A stretch of DNA of 53,774 bases, taken from assembly GCA_964346275.1 (NCBI GenBank), contig CAYFUR010000010.1, positions 1 to 53,774 of the forward strand, written 5' to 3'. The notes under the pieces were generated by a model that saw only the letters and a list, made by a program, of their open reading frames with translations, was not told the origin of the DNA and ran no database searches. Source of the DNA: CAYFUR01 sp964346275. Lineage in GTDB: Bacteria; Sumerlaeota; Sumerlaeia; SLMS01. Both the position numbers and the translations under genes were made by a program. Of the stretch, positions 25,424 to 33,898 are shown piece after piece (the stretch's first letter is position 1; every line of letters begins with the position of its first letter).

Positions 25424-26275
25424 CTACTGCTCCGGGGCGAAGTCGAGAAAGCCTTGGAGCGCAAGCCAGAGAAACAGTCCGCCGATGGCGATGCGATAGA
25501 TACCGAACGGTGTCATGCCGTAATGGCTGACAATGCGGACGAAGGTGCGCATGGCCAGGTAGGCCACGGCGAAGGCGATGACGTTGCCAAAGAGCATGAC
25601 GGGCAATCCGCCCGGCATCGCGAGAAGCGCCTCGCGTTCCCCAATCATCTTATAAACAGTGGCTCCGCCAAGCGTTGGCAATGCGAGCAGAAAGCTGATC
25701 TCCGCCGCCGCGACATCAGAGAAGCCGCGAAGCTGGGCGCCGAGAATCGTGGACATCGAACGCGATGTGCCCGGCCAGAGGGCAAAGCACTGGGCCACGC
25801 CGATAATCAGCGCGTCCGTATAGGTCAGATCATCGATTGTACGAAGCGGCTCTTTGCTGAGGGGGCGGTCTTTTCTTCGAACGTAGAGACGCTCGACAGC
25901 GATCATGACCACACCGCCGGCAATCAGCGCGCTCGCAACGGGAATCGGAAAGAAGAGCTTGTCGTCGATCCAGTCTTCCAGGGCGAGCCCCGCAACCACG
26001 GCGGGCAGAAAAGCCACAAAGAGTTTCAGGAAAAGCTGCAACCCCGCCGCGTGGCGCCCCAGCACGCCAAGAAGCATCTCTTTTGAACGTCTTTTGTAAA
26101 GCGCAACAACGGCCAGGATCGCGCCGAGCTGGATCACGATCGTATAGGCATCCACGGCATCGCCGCGCAGGCCCAGGAGCCGGTTCGTCAGAATCAAATG
26201 CCCCGTCGACGAAACGGGGAGAAACTCCGTCAGCCCCTCCACAATACCGAGAATCAGCGCATCGAGAAAATTCAT
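25424..26275 (-). CDS. uppP: Undecaprenyl-diphosphatase
   Basis: A 283-residue BacA/UppP-family membrane enzyme that dephosphorylates undecaprenyl diphosphate to recycle the lipid carrier for peptidoglycan and glycan export. The signature blocks EGLTEFLPVSSTGHLIL and ALWPGTSRSMSTI (with catalytic Glu, Ser/His and Arg) are present, with about seven membrane segments. It is the last gene of a ten-gene minus-strand run, three bases after the GT2 gene, which fits carrier recycling for the glycosyltransferases upstream. Confidence 0.96.
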   Translation of the reverse strand: MNFLDALILGIVEGLTEFLPVSSTGHLILTNRLLGLRGDAVDAYTIVIQLGAILAVVALYKRRSKEMLLGVLGRHAAGLQLFLKLFVAFLPAVVAGLALEDWIDDKLFFPIPVASALIAGGVVMIAVERLYVRRKDRPLSKEPLRTIDDLTYTDALIIGVAQCFALWPGTSRSMSTILGAQLRGFSDVAAAEISFLLALPTLGGATVYKMIGEREALLAMPGGLPVMLFGNVIAFAVAYLAMRTFVRIVSHYGMTPFGIYRIAIGGLFLWLALQGFLDFAPEQ

Positions 26276-26278
26276 GGT

Positions 26279-27001
26279 TTATCCCAGCAGGCGCACCTTG
26301 ATCAGTGTCCAGAGAGAAGCGAATCCGTCGCCCCAGTAAATCTTCTTCCCTTCCGAACGGCCCCGGGGAAAATAGGAAATCGGAATCTCCTTCACGCGAT
26401 AACGCCTCCGCACGAGCCGCACCGTCAGCTCCACCGTGAAAGCAAAGTTGTTGTTTTCGATACGCATGCCCTCGAAGCATTCGCGGCGAAAAACCTGGTA
26501 GCACGTCTCCACATCGGTCAGCCACATGCCGCGCAGTTCGCGCCGGAAAAGCACGTTTACCGACCAATTGATCACTTTGTTCCCCCAGTACTGCAGAAAC
26601 GTCATCCGGGGCCGCTCGCGCAGAAAACGCGAGCCAAACACCACATCCGCCTCGTCGTTTAAAATGGGTTCGAGCAGCGCCGGGTAATCGTTGGGGTCAA
26701 GCTCCAGGTCCGCGTCCTGAAAAATCACGACCTGTCCTTGCGCCTGGCGGATACCCACTTTCAGCGCATTGCCGCGACCTTTCCGCTCTTTTTGAAAAAT
26801 GACGCGCGTGCCCGAAATCTTCTTTTGTTCCTTCAGAATCTCCACGGTGCCATCCTCACTGGCGCCGTCGATCACGATGATCTCCTTGTCCACGGGCACA
26901 GCGCGCACTTTATCGAGCAAGACGTCGATCGTGCGGCGCTCGTTATAGACGGGGACCAGCACACTGAGGAGCGGTCTTTTTTCTTCTGGCATTCTACTCA
27001 T
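26279..27001 (-). CDS. GT2 family glycosyltransferase (polyprenol-phosphate sugar transferase-like)
   Basis: A 240-residue GT-A fold enzyme of family GT2, like DPM1/GtrB-type polyprenyl-phosphate glycosyltransferases. It starts LLSVLVPVYNERRTIDVLLDKV; EIIVIDGASEDGT and FQDADLELDPNDY carry the nucleotide-sugar and DxD metal sites. No C-terminal membrane helices are present, so it likely acts at the cytoplasmic face. It would supply the lipid-linked sugar donor used by the GT-C proteins encoded just upstream. It overlaps the preceding gene by eight bases. Confidence 0.9.
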   Translation of the reverse strand: MSRMPEEKRPLLSVLVPVYNERRTIDVLLDKVRAVPVDKEIIVIDGASEDGTVEILKEQKKISGTRVIFQKERKGRGNALKVGIRQAQGQVVIFQDADLELDPNDYPALLEPILNDEADVVFGSRFLRERPRMTFLQYWGNKVINWSVNVLFRRELRGMWLTDVETCYQVFRRECFEGMRIENNNFAFTVELTVRLVRRRYRVKEIPISYFPRGRSEGKKIYWGDGFASLWTLIKVRLLG

Positions 27002-28772
27002 TTTTTTCTTCAGGCCCGGCGCGATCAGAGCGTTCCCTTTGGATCACTTCGTAAAGCACCGGAGGGGGGTAATTGATCGCGCCTGTCCGGCGCAGATACG
27101 CGAGTTCCCTGTCTGTGAGCAATCGCGCGGTGGGGAGCAACTGGTAATCCTGGGAAAGGGCCTGGAGGAGCGCTGGGTCGTTGATTGTCATGAACACGCG
27201 GTCCGCGGAAAGGAGCGGTTCGAAAATATTTGCGCGAAGGCTTCGGACGTAGGACTGGAGGCCGGTGGGAGGCCCCGGTTGAAAGCCGACCAGATCGCGC
27301 CGTGGGTCATCCGGATTGAAGGTATTCCGATACCAGGGAAAGCGCAGGAAGTTCGCGCCGTAGACAAACAAATCGTTCCGCCGTTTCTCGGCAAACTGTG
27401 TATACCACATGGTATAAGTATCGGCATCGACGAAAGTGACAAGGGCGGCGTCCTCGGGCATTTCCGCAAGGAGCCGTTCCTGCCAGGCGAGGGCAAGCCG
27501 GTCGCGGCGCCACTCGGTGCCGTGGAGGTTCAGGAGCAATGCCGCTGAAGCCAGAAAGATCAGGAGGGAGCGCACCGAGACTCCCCGCTTGCGCGGCGTA
27601 AAGCCAAACCACGCAAAGAGTTGGGCCATTGCATGGAGAAAGCCAGCGGCAAGGGCAGGAAAGAAAAGCACCTCGATGCCCAGGAAATAGCTCTCGATAT
27701 CCGGAATATTGTAGGTGAGCACAAAGGCCATCTGGAGAACCACCCCGGCCAGGATTCCCCAGGCGAGAACCCGCCTGCGCGGGTGGGCATACAGGCGGCT
27801 CCAGCCGTAGCCGCCGAGGATCAGGATAACAAAACCAACCAGGGGAGCGGAGGGCCCCAAGCCGAAAAACATCGCCCCCAGTTGGCTTAAAAACTGGAAA
27901 AACCGGAATGTGGCAAATTCCAGGTAAGTCTGTGGATCAAACCCCTGGCCGGGAGTCTGCTGGAGAAACTGGAACTGGCGGTATTCCCCGCCCTGGAGGT
28001 GATTCCAAAGACCCGCCATGCTGTCTGGCGCTCCCCAGAAAATTCCATATCCCCCATCGCCCGGAATGCGAAGCATCATGGTGCCATAGAGGAGCAGGGG
28101 AGGAATCAGAGCGGCCGGAATTGTCAGCAGCAGCGTATAGAGATCGGCGCGGCGCCTCCAATCCGTCCAGAGCGCGAAAACGCCCAGCGGCGCAAGGCAG
28201 AGCGCCGTCAGGTGGTGTGAGATCGCCAGGCCGAAGAGAGCTCCCGCAACGGGAAGGGCCCAGGTTGCGCTGATTTCTTCCCTCTGCATTGCGCCATGGC
28301 AGAGATAAAGAATCCACGCCAGAAAAACGGCATTCAGCGTATAGACTTCGACTATCAGCGCGTTGGAAAGCACGAGGTGGGAAAAACCGAATGCCAAGGC
28401 GGAGAGACAGGCGATGGAATCTGGATGGGACAGGGATGCCTGGCGCGCATAGCTCCTCAGAAGCAAGAACACAGGAACGACAAGGGCCACGGAAAGAAGG
28501 CGCTGGAGGAGCAGAAGCTCACTGTAGGCGTTTAAAAAGGGAAGAAAGGAAAAGAGCCAGCCGAGAAAGGTAAAGAGGGGGTAGCCGGGAGGGTGGGCCA
28601 CGCCGAGGTGCTGGGAAACGGCCGCCAGTTCTAAACCATCGCCCCAGCGAAACCCGCCGAATGGAATGATAAGAAGAATAAGCGTATAGACAAGAATTGC
28701 CACGCCGGGCCATGCGCCTGCCTTTTGGACGGCAGCGTTCCAGGCCCTGGCGAACCATCCTCCGCTCTTCAT
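26994..28772 (-). CDS. DUF2723 family multi-pass GT-C-type protein
   Basis: A 592-residue membrane protein with about twelve hydrophobic segments. The first loop contains GDGLELAAVSQHLGVAHPPGYPLF, the hallmark of DUF2723, a family related to TMEM260 O-mannosyltransferases with the catalytic acidic residue in the first periplasmic loop. A soluble C-terminal tail of about 170 residues carries DADTYTMWYTQF. It probably transfers a sugar from a polyprenol-phosphate donor to a protein or glycan. The start is the ATG at 28772, which overlaps the upstream TGA (ATGA). Confidence 0.85.
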   Translation of the reverse strand: MKSGGWFARAWNAAVQKAGAWPGVAILVYTLILLIIPFGGFRWGDGLELAAVSQHLGVAHPPGYPLFTFLGWLFSFLPFLNAYSELLLLQRLLSVALVVPVFLLLRSYARQASLSHPDSIACLSALAFGFSHLVLSNALIVEVYTLNAVFLAWILYLCHGAMQREEISATWALPVAGALFGLAISHHLTALCLAPLGVFALWTDWRRRADLYTLLLTIPAALIPPLLLYGTMMLRIPGDGGYGIFWGAPDSMAGLWNHLQGGEYRQFQFLQQTPGQGFDPQTYLEFATFRFFQFLSQLGAMFFGLGPSAPLVGFVILILGGYGWSRLYAHPRRRVLAWGILAGVVLQMAFVLTYNIPDIESYFLGIEVLFFPALAAGFLHAMAQLFAWFGFTPRKRGVSVRSLLIFLASAALLLNLHGTEWRRDRLALAWQERLLAEMPEDAALVTFVDADTYTMWYTQFAEKRRNDLFVYGANFLRFPWYRNTFNPDDPRRDLVGFQPGPPTGLQSYVRSLRANIFEPLLSADRVFMTINDPALLQALSQDYQLLPTARLLTDRELAYLRRTGAINYPPPVLYEVIQRERSDRAGPEEKNE

Positions 28773-30325
28773 GGCCCGCCCTGATTCGAGGCTACCCGAT
28801 AAACACGCGTATAGAACGTCTGGGGCTGATAGCGGTATAGCCACGCCATGGGGCTCTGTTCCAAACTCCGATTCTCCATCAAATCGGGAAAAACAGGCGT
28901 GAGAATCGAGATGAAGAACTCGCGTTCACTGCCGTCTTGATCCTCATGGGTCAGAAGTTCGAGGTTGTGTGTCTGGGAGAGCATTCGAACCAGTTCCCCG
29001 CCCGGATCACTCCTCGAGGAAATCATCACGATGTCGCCCTCATCGAGACGGCGCTGTCCTGTCAGAAACTGTTGTTCCAGATACTCCACATCCTGGCCGG
29101 AGAAGAAAGACGCCTTCAGCGCAGCAATACGCGGCTGGCCGGGGCGCTCGCGGCGATAGATCTCATTCGCATAGAGCCTTCCGGTGCCTTGCTCCCTCAG
29201 CGTCCGCCCGGCGAATTCCGAGGCTTCCCGCAGATCGCCGAACGCCTGGCGGCTGCCAACAAGGACCAGCGTGGAGATAAAAAGCGACCAGACAACGACA
29301 AGGAGCGGCATGTAGGGCCGCATGCGCGGGAACTTGCGGCGGCATCGGTCGTCCACCACTGCAAGGCCCAGCCCCGCCAGGATATACATGAGACCATAGA
29401 AGGGGAGAAAGTAGCGCTCCTGGAAACTCGCAAAGAGCGACTGGGCGACGAGAAGCACAAGGAAAACATAGACGACCAGCCACGTCATCCCATAGCGCCG
29501 GCGGGCCTTGCCCACGTAGATCCCCAGCAATCCGAGCAGGAAAACCGGGTAGGTCAGAAAGTAAGGGACGGAAAGAAAGAACGGTTCCGCGGTCAGGATA
29601 AAGGTCATCCACGCCCCCAGCGCTTCGGTGCGCTCAAGGAACTGGGTTCCATGGATGCTGCCCGCGAAGACGTCCCACAGGGGAACCAGGAGATAGAGAA
29701 GCAGGAAAAGCGAGCCCTTCCACGTGGCATGGCGTTTCGTTTTCCACTTCCAGAAAGCGAGAAAAAGAACGGGAGGCGCGAGGAGCATGCCCTGGTATCT
29801 CGTCAACGACGCCAGAACACCGAAGATACTGGCCCCCGCCAGGGCCCAGTTGGCCCCCTTTTCGTTCTTGGCGCCCTGGGCGGCGATCAGCCGTTCGCAG
29901 GCGAACCAGAAAAAGAAACTGAACGTGGCGTCGGTCATCACCCGCGGCGACCAGCGAAGCGCCACCGGGGCCACCGTATAGACGAGTGCGGCAAACACCG
30001 CCGCGCGCATTCCGAAACTTCTCAGTGCGAGGAGATAGAGCGGGATGACCGCAAAGGCACTGAAAAGAGTGCTCACCAGGCGTCCGGCCCAAAGAGGGCC
30101 GGTCAGAAGCGACAGCAGCCAGTTCATGGCGGGATAAAGGGGAGGATAGATTCCCAGCAGATCGGGGTTTTTGAATTGGGTGATCTGAATAATACCGTCT
30201 GTATATTCAGCCTGGTTGATCCCCATGAGAGCCAGGCGCAGGATCACATTGATCGCCACGAAAATGGCGAGTCCGGCGCCCCAGCGAAGCCGCTGCGTCT
30301 TTCGCCGCCGTGTTGGGTCCTTCAC
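28769..30325 (-). CDS. PMT_2/ArnT-like GT-C membrane glycosyltransferase
   Basis: A 518-residue multi-pass protein of the dolichyl-phosphate-mannose/ArnT-like type. The first periplasmic loop has EYTDGIIQITQFKNPDLLGIYPPLYP, with acidic residues in the expected position. SPRVMTDATFSFFFWFACE follows, with an Asp typical of PMT_2 proteins. About eleven membrane helices are followed by a 130-residue periplasmic tail. Transfer of a sugar from a lipid carrier onto lipid, glycan or protein is expected; the acceptor is unknown. ATGA overlaps join it to the genes on both sides. Confidence 0.82.
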   Translation of the reverse strand: MKDPTRRRKTQRLRWGAGLAIFVAINVILRLALMGINQAEYTDGIIQITQFKNPDLLGIYPPLYPAMNWLLSLLTGPLWAGRLVSTLFSAFAVIPLYLLALRSFGMRAAVFAALVYTVAPVALRWSPRVMTDATFSFFFWFACERLIAAQGAKNEKGANWALAGASIFGVLASLTRYQGMLLAPPVLFLAFWKWKTKRHATWKGSLFLLLYLLVPLWDVFAGSIHGTQFLERTEALGAWMTFILTAEPFFLSVPYFLTYPVFLLGLLGIYVGKARRRYGMTWLVVYVFLVLLVAQSLFASFQERYFLPFYGLMYILAGLGLAVVDDRCRRKFPRMRPYMPLLVVVWSLFISTLVLVGSRQAFGDLREASEFAGRTLREQGTGRLYANEIYRRERPGQPRIAALKASFFSGQDVEYLEQQFLTGQRRLDEGDIVMISSRSDPGGELVRMLSQTHNLELLTHEDQDGSEREFFISILTPVFPDLMENRSLEQSPMAWLYRYQPQTFYTRVYRVASNQGGP

Positions 30326-32004
30326 GGTGTTTCGCTCCAGCGATCAGGCTCTTCCACGCCCCGGATCGCGTTCAAAAAATACCAGTCGCAATAGCCGAAT
30401 CGCCACATCTGGGCATACGTGCTCCATTGGGTATGCTGTGGCAAATAAATGGAGTCAATCATCGGTGCGGGAAAGCGCGTGGGCGAAACAGCCTGCCCCG
30501 CGGATCCATCCGGCCTGACCACTCTCAGTGTGTACTCTCTCGAAATTGCCTGCTGCTGCATCGGGGTCAGGTTCACGCGGTGGTACTCCAGGTCGTCAAA
30601 AGTCCGGAAATACTCATGGTAATAATCGAGCGGGCTCTGGCTCGAGCCATACAACTGCACCCCTGCGCCGGCGATCAAAACCACAAGAACCGCCAGGCGA
30701 CGCCATTGGGAAGGAGGCCCTGTGAAAAGGAACGCGGCCCCCAGCATGATCGGCAATTGAATCTGAACGATGTGTCTCGGTCCCCAGCACCAGCCCCCAT
30801 CCCAATTCTGCCACATCGCCATGGCCAGAAAGAACGGCACATAGCCCAGGAGCACCGCCGTGGGCAGCCATTTCAGCCCTTTTGGCACCCGAAACCACCC
30901 CCAGATGCCCAGCACGATGCCCGGCGAAAACCAGAGCAGACCCTTGCCGGGGGAGAAGAGGAGCCCGTGCAACCCCACCAGCAGGGGCGTCGTGAACTTC
31001 ACCGCTTCCGCTTGGTCGCCATAGCCCGATGTCAGGTCGACACCTCCATAGCGCAGCGAATTGAACCCCTGGAGAAGCAGCCATGCGCCGAAAGCGATGC
31101 CCCCCGCCACAAGCACATCCAGGAACGGGAGCCGCCGGTCGACCCGGCCGAAGCTCTCCTCTCGCAGAAAGCGCCAAACGGCCAGGACGGCCATGACACC
31201 CACGAATCCTGCCGTGAAGAGAGGGCTATCGACGCGCGTCCAGTTTCCAAGGGCGAGAAAGACGCCCATCCAGACGGCGTGGCGCATCCCTTCGCTTTGA
31301 GGTTTCAGGAACCAGCGCAGCATCTGGTCGATGGCCAGCAAGGCGAAAAGTCCCGCCAGCGGTTCCGTGAAAAATGTGCGTGAATGCGGCCAGGCCATCG
31401 TCGCGAGCGCCCAGAGAGCTGCCGCGCCCAGACCCGCCCGGCGCAAACCCGTCAGCAGCGTCGCCAGGCGGGCGAGAGCGATAGCGCTGAGAGCGGCAAC
31501 CAGGGGATTGAACAGCATCGCCACCAGCCCGCGGCGAAAGAGAGCTTGCTGGAAGGCGGGGGCGCCGAGGGGCTTCAGATAGTTCACCGTCATGCCGGGA
31601 GGAATCGCCGAGGCAAAAGGCTCCGCGAAAATGCCCTCCAGCGCCTTGCCCGCCCAGACAATGGGAACGGCCAGCAAGGGTTGAAGAGGAAGGTATTGTG
31701 CATGGAACTCGCCGGGCTCGTCTCCTGGCTGCGTTGCAAAGGTCCTCCCCGCTGGGAACCCGGGGGGCAGCTCCCCCGTCGCGATGTCGGCTTCCAGGGG
31801 CACGACCTCAGTCGTTCCACGGAAGGCCAGGGATTCGCTCATGCGATAGAGCAGTTCCTCGTCGGGGGAAAGGAGGTGCCCGCCGGTGACAAGAAAGTGG
31901 AGTAAAAACACGGCAACGCCGAGCCAGAGAAGCTCGGCGCGGGATTGCCAGAAGGACTGGCGGGGATGCTTCGAACTCTCTTCCGCCGCCGGGCTATTTG
32001 CCAC
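30322..32004 (-). CDS. Multi-pass membrane protein, probable GT-C glycosyltransferase
   Basis: A 560-residue protein with about twelve hydrophobic segments. The first predicted periplasmic loop contains SPDEELLYRMSESLA; acidic residues there resemble the catalytic DE of GT-C enzymes. No named family is recognised with certainty. A tail of about 70 residues after the last helix ends in PQHTQWSTYAQMWRFGY. I prefer the GTG at 32004 because AAAGGGA lies about seven bases upstream; the ATG at 32025 has no ribosome-binding site and would add seven residues. It overlaps the MlaD gene by eleven bases. Confidence 0.65.
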   Translation of the reverse strand: MANSPAAEESSKHPRQSFWQSRAELLWLGVAVFLLHFLVTGGHLLSPDEELLYRMSESLAFRGTTEVVPLEADIATGELPPGFPAGRTFATQPGDEPGEFHAQYLPLQPLLAVPIVWAGKALEGIFAEPFASAIPPGMTVNYLKPLGAPAFQQALFRRGLVAMLFNPLVAALSAIALARLATLLTGLRRAGLGAAALWALATMAWPHSRTFFTEPLAGLFALLAIDQMLRWFLKPQSEGMRHAVWMGVFLALGNWTRVDSPLFTAGFVGVMAVLAVWRFLREESFGRVDRRLPFLDVLVAGGIAFGAWLLLQGFNSLRYGGVDLTSGYGDQAEAVKFTTPLLVGLHGLLFSPGKGLLWFSPGIVLGIWGWFRVPKGLKWLPTAVLLGYVPFFLAMAMWQNWDGGWCWGPRHIVQIQLPIMLGAAFLFTGPPSQWRRLAVLVVLIAGAGVQLYGSSQSPLDYYHEYFRTFDDLEYHRVNLTPMQQQAISREYTLRVVRPDGSAGQAVSPTRFPAPMIDSIYLPQHTQWSTYAQMWRFGYCDWYFLNAIRGVEEPDRWSETP

Positions 32005-33076
32005 CGGATGATCCCTTTGCCTCATCTGGGATAGACGGGCGATAGGGCACCCGCCGGTCGTAGAATTCTTCTCGATCTTGCTTCAAAACGCTGCGCAGTG
32101 ATTCGATGGATTCCTGGAGGGATTCATAGGCGCTCGGGTCGGTGATCAGGCGTCCCACGGTCCCTTCGCCGGAATTAATACGATCCAGGACCTCGTTCAG
32201 GTTGTCGCTCACGCTTTGGAGGTTTTGAGAAACGGATTCCACTTCGGAGCGGGCAGAAACCAGTAAGTCGTTGGCGTTTGTGCCGACTTCCTCCGCCCGG
32301 GAGAGAACGCGATCCAACTTTTGCGAAAGCTGGCGCGTGTCATCGCGAAGCTGGGCGATCGCTTGTTCCACCGATCCGCCAACAGTGTCCACGCGGCCAT
32401 CCACTTTTTCCAGAAGCAGGTCCATCTTCTCGGCCACCTCCAAGGTCTGCTCCGAAGCGGAACGCACGTTGTCCACCGTGTCCGACACCGCGGTGCGATT
32501 CTCTTCCAGCATGGCATTCACTCGCTGCGAGGAGGATTCCAGGTTGGCGATGGTCTGGTCGATGCGGTCGAGGCGTTCCCGGTTGGACGTGAACTCCCGC
32601 AGGTTTGCCACGGTCACCTGCAAGTCTTCTATGATCTGCCCCGCCTCGGCGAAAACCGCGAGGAAGTCTGTGGGAGGCACCGAGGCCAGCATATCGCTCC
32701 TTTCGATCTCACCGGCATCGGGTGTCCCCGGAATGATTTCCAGCCGTTTGTCGCCAATGAAGCCTTGCTGGACCAGTTGCACCTTTCCGTTCTTGTATAT
32801 CGGGATCGAGCGGGAGACCTTTGCCTCGACGATCACCGTGGGCACTCCATCTTCGCCAACCCCCGCCTCCATGTCGGTGACGCGCCCGGTCCGGAATCCC
32901 TGCACGAGAACGGGCGATCCAAGTTCCAGTCCGGAGACATTTTTGAATTCCGTCCGGATAATATACGGGCTCATACCGGTGCTGCCTCGGATGATAAAGG
33001 TCATCGCGAACATAACGGCTACGGCGATGAGCACGAATCCACCGACGACGATTTCATTCTTACGCGATTGAGTCAT
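31994..33076 (-). CDS. mlaD: MCE/MlaD family lipid-transport substrate-binding protein
   Basis: A 360-residue protein with one N-terminal anchor (NEIVVGGFVLIAVAVMFAMTF) and an MCE domain at about residues 38-115 (FKNVSGLELGSPVLVQGFRTGRVT and GFIGDKRLEII). A long coiled-coil region follows (about 140-320). MlaD-type proteins form hexameric channels that move phospholipids between inner and outer membranes with an ABC ATPase and permease. It lies 15 bases after mlaF. An MlaE permease gene is not adjacent. Confidence 0.9.
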   Translation of the reverse strand: MTQSRKNEIVVGGFVLIAVAVMFAMTFIIRGSTGMSPYIIRTEFKNVSGLELGSPVLVQGFRTGRVTDMEAGVGEDGVPTVIVEAKVSRSIPIYKNGKVQLVQQGFIGDKRLEIIPGTPDAGEIERSDMLASVPPTDFLAVFAEAGQIIEDLQVTVANLREFTSNRERLDRIDQTIANLESSSQRVNAMLEENRTAVSDTVDNVRSASEQTLEVAEKMDLLLEKVDGRVDTVGGSVEQAIAQLRDDTRQLSQKLDRVLSRAEEVGTNANDLLVSARSEVESVSQNLQSVSDNLNEVLDRINSGEGTVGRLITDPSAYESLQESIESLRSVLKQDREEFYDRRVPYRPSIPDEAKGSSGGK

Positions 33077-33091
33077 TCGGTCCTCTACGTT

Positions 33092-33898
33092 TCAGTCCAA
33101 ATGGAGCTTTGAACGGTCGATCACCATCGAAGCGCGCGTCTTGACTTCTTCATCCTCATTCTGGGTAATGGGCCCCTTGGCCATTCCATCGACGAACTGG
33201 CGGACGATCGGGTTCTCTGTCTCCCGCACCACTTCCGGCGAACCGGAAAAAATAATTTTTCCCTCATACAACATGCTGATCCGGTCGCCCACGGTATAAG
33301 CCGATCTCATATCGTGGGTAATCACCATCGAGGTCATTTTCTGGCGCTCCTGGGCGCGCAGCATCAGGCCATTAATCACTTCGCTCGTCACCGGGTCGAG
33401 CCCTGTCGTGGGCTCGTCATAGAGAATAATTTCCGGATCCGAAGCCAGGGCGCGCGCGAGGCCCACCCTTTTTCGCATTCCGCCGGACAGTTCGCCCGGA
33501 TAAAGTTGCTCCGTGGAGGGCAGATCCACAAGCTCCAGCAATTCCGCCACAATTCGGTCCATTTCGCCACGGGTCTTACCGCCGTTCTCCAAGTGATAGA
33601 AGGCAACATTCTCGTATACCGTCAGCGAATCGAAGAGAGCTGCCATCTGAAAAACCATGGAAACGCGATTGCGCACGTACGCCATGGCCCTCTTGTCTTT
33701 CCAAAGCTCCATCCCCTTGACGGATACGGTGCCCGAGTCCTGGCACATCAAGCCGCAAATATGCTTGAGCAGGACGCTTTTGCCTTCGCCGGAGCGGCCG
33801 ACGACGACATGGGTCTGGCCCGGTTCCACATCCAGATCCAGCCCGGTAAAGACCTCTTTCGGCCCGAAACTTTTGTAAAGATTCCGGATTTCGATCAT
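33092..33898 (-). CDS. mlaF: MlaF-type ABC transporter ATP-binding protein
   Basis: A 268-residue ATPase. Walker A is VVGRSGEGKSVLLKH (the GxGEGKSV variant typical of MlaF), the ABC signature is LSGGMRKRVGLARAL, and Walker B is EIILYDEPTTGLDP, followed by the H-loop VITHDM. It would energise lipid movement together with the MlaD-like protein encoded downstream. The C-terminal tail is slightly extended and acidic. Its ATG overlaps the upstream hydrolase-fold gene by four bases (ATGA), so translation is coupled. Confidence 0.93.
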   Translation of the reverse strand: MIEIRNLYKSFGPKEVFTGLDLDVEPGQTHVVVGRSGEGKSVLLKHICGLMCQDSGTVSVKGMELWKDKRAMAYVRNRVSMVFQMAALFDSLTVYENVAFYHLENGGKTRGEMDRIVAELLELVDLPSTEQLYPGELSGGMRKRVGLARALASDPEIILYDEPTTGLDPVTSEVINGLMLRAQERQKMTSMVITHDMRSAYTVGDRISMLYEGKIIFSGSPEVVRETENPIVRQFVDGMAKGPITQNEDEEVKTRASMVIDRSKLHLD

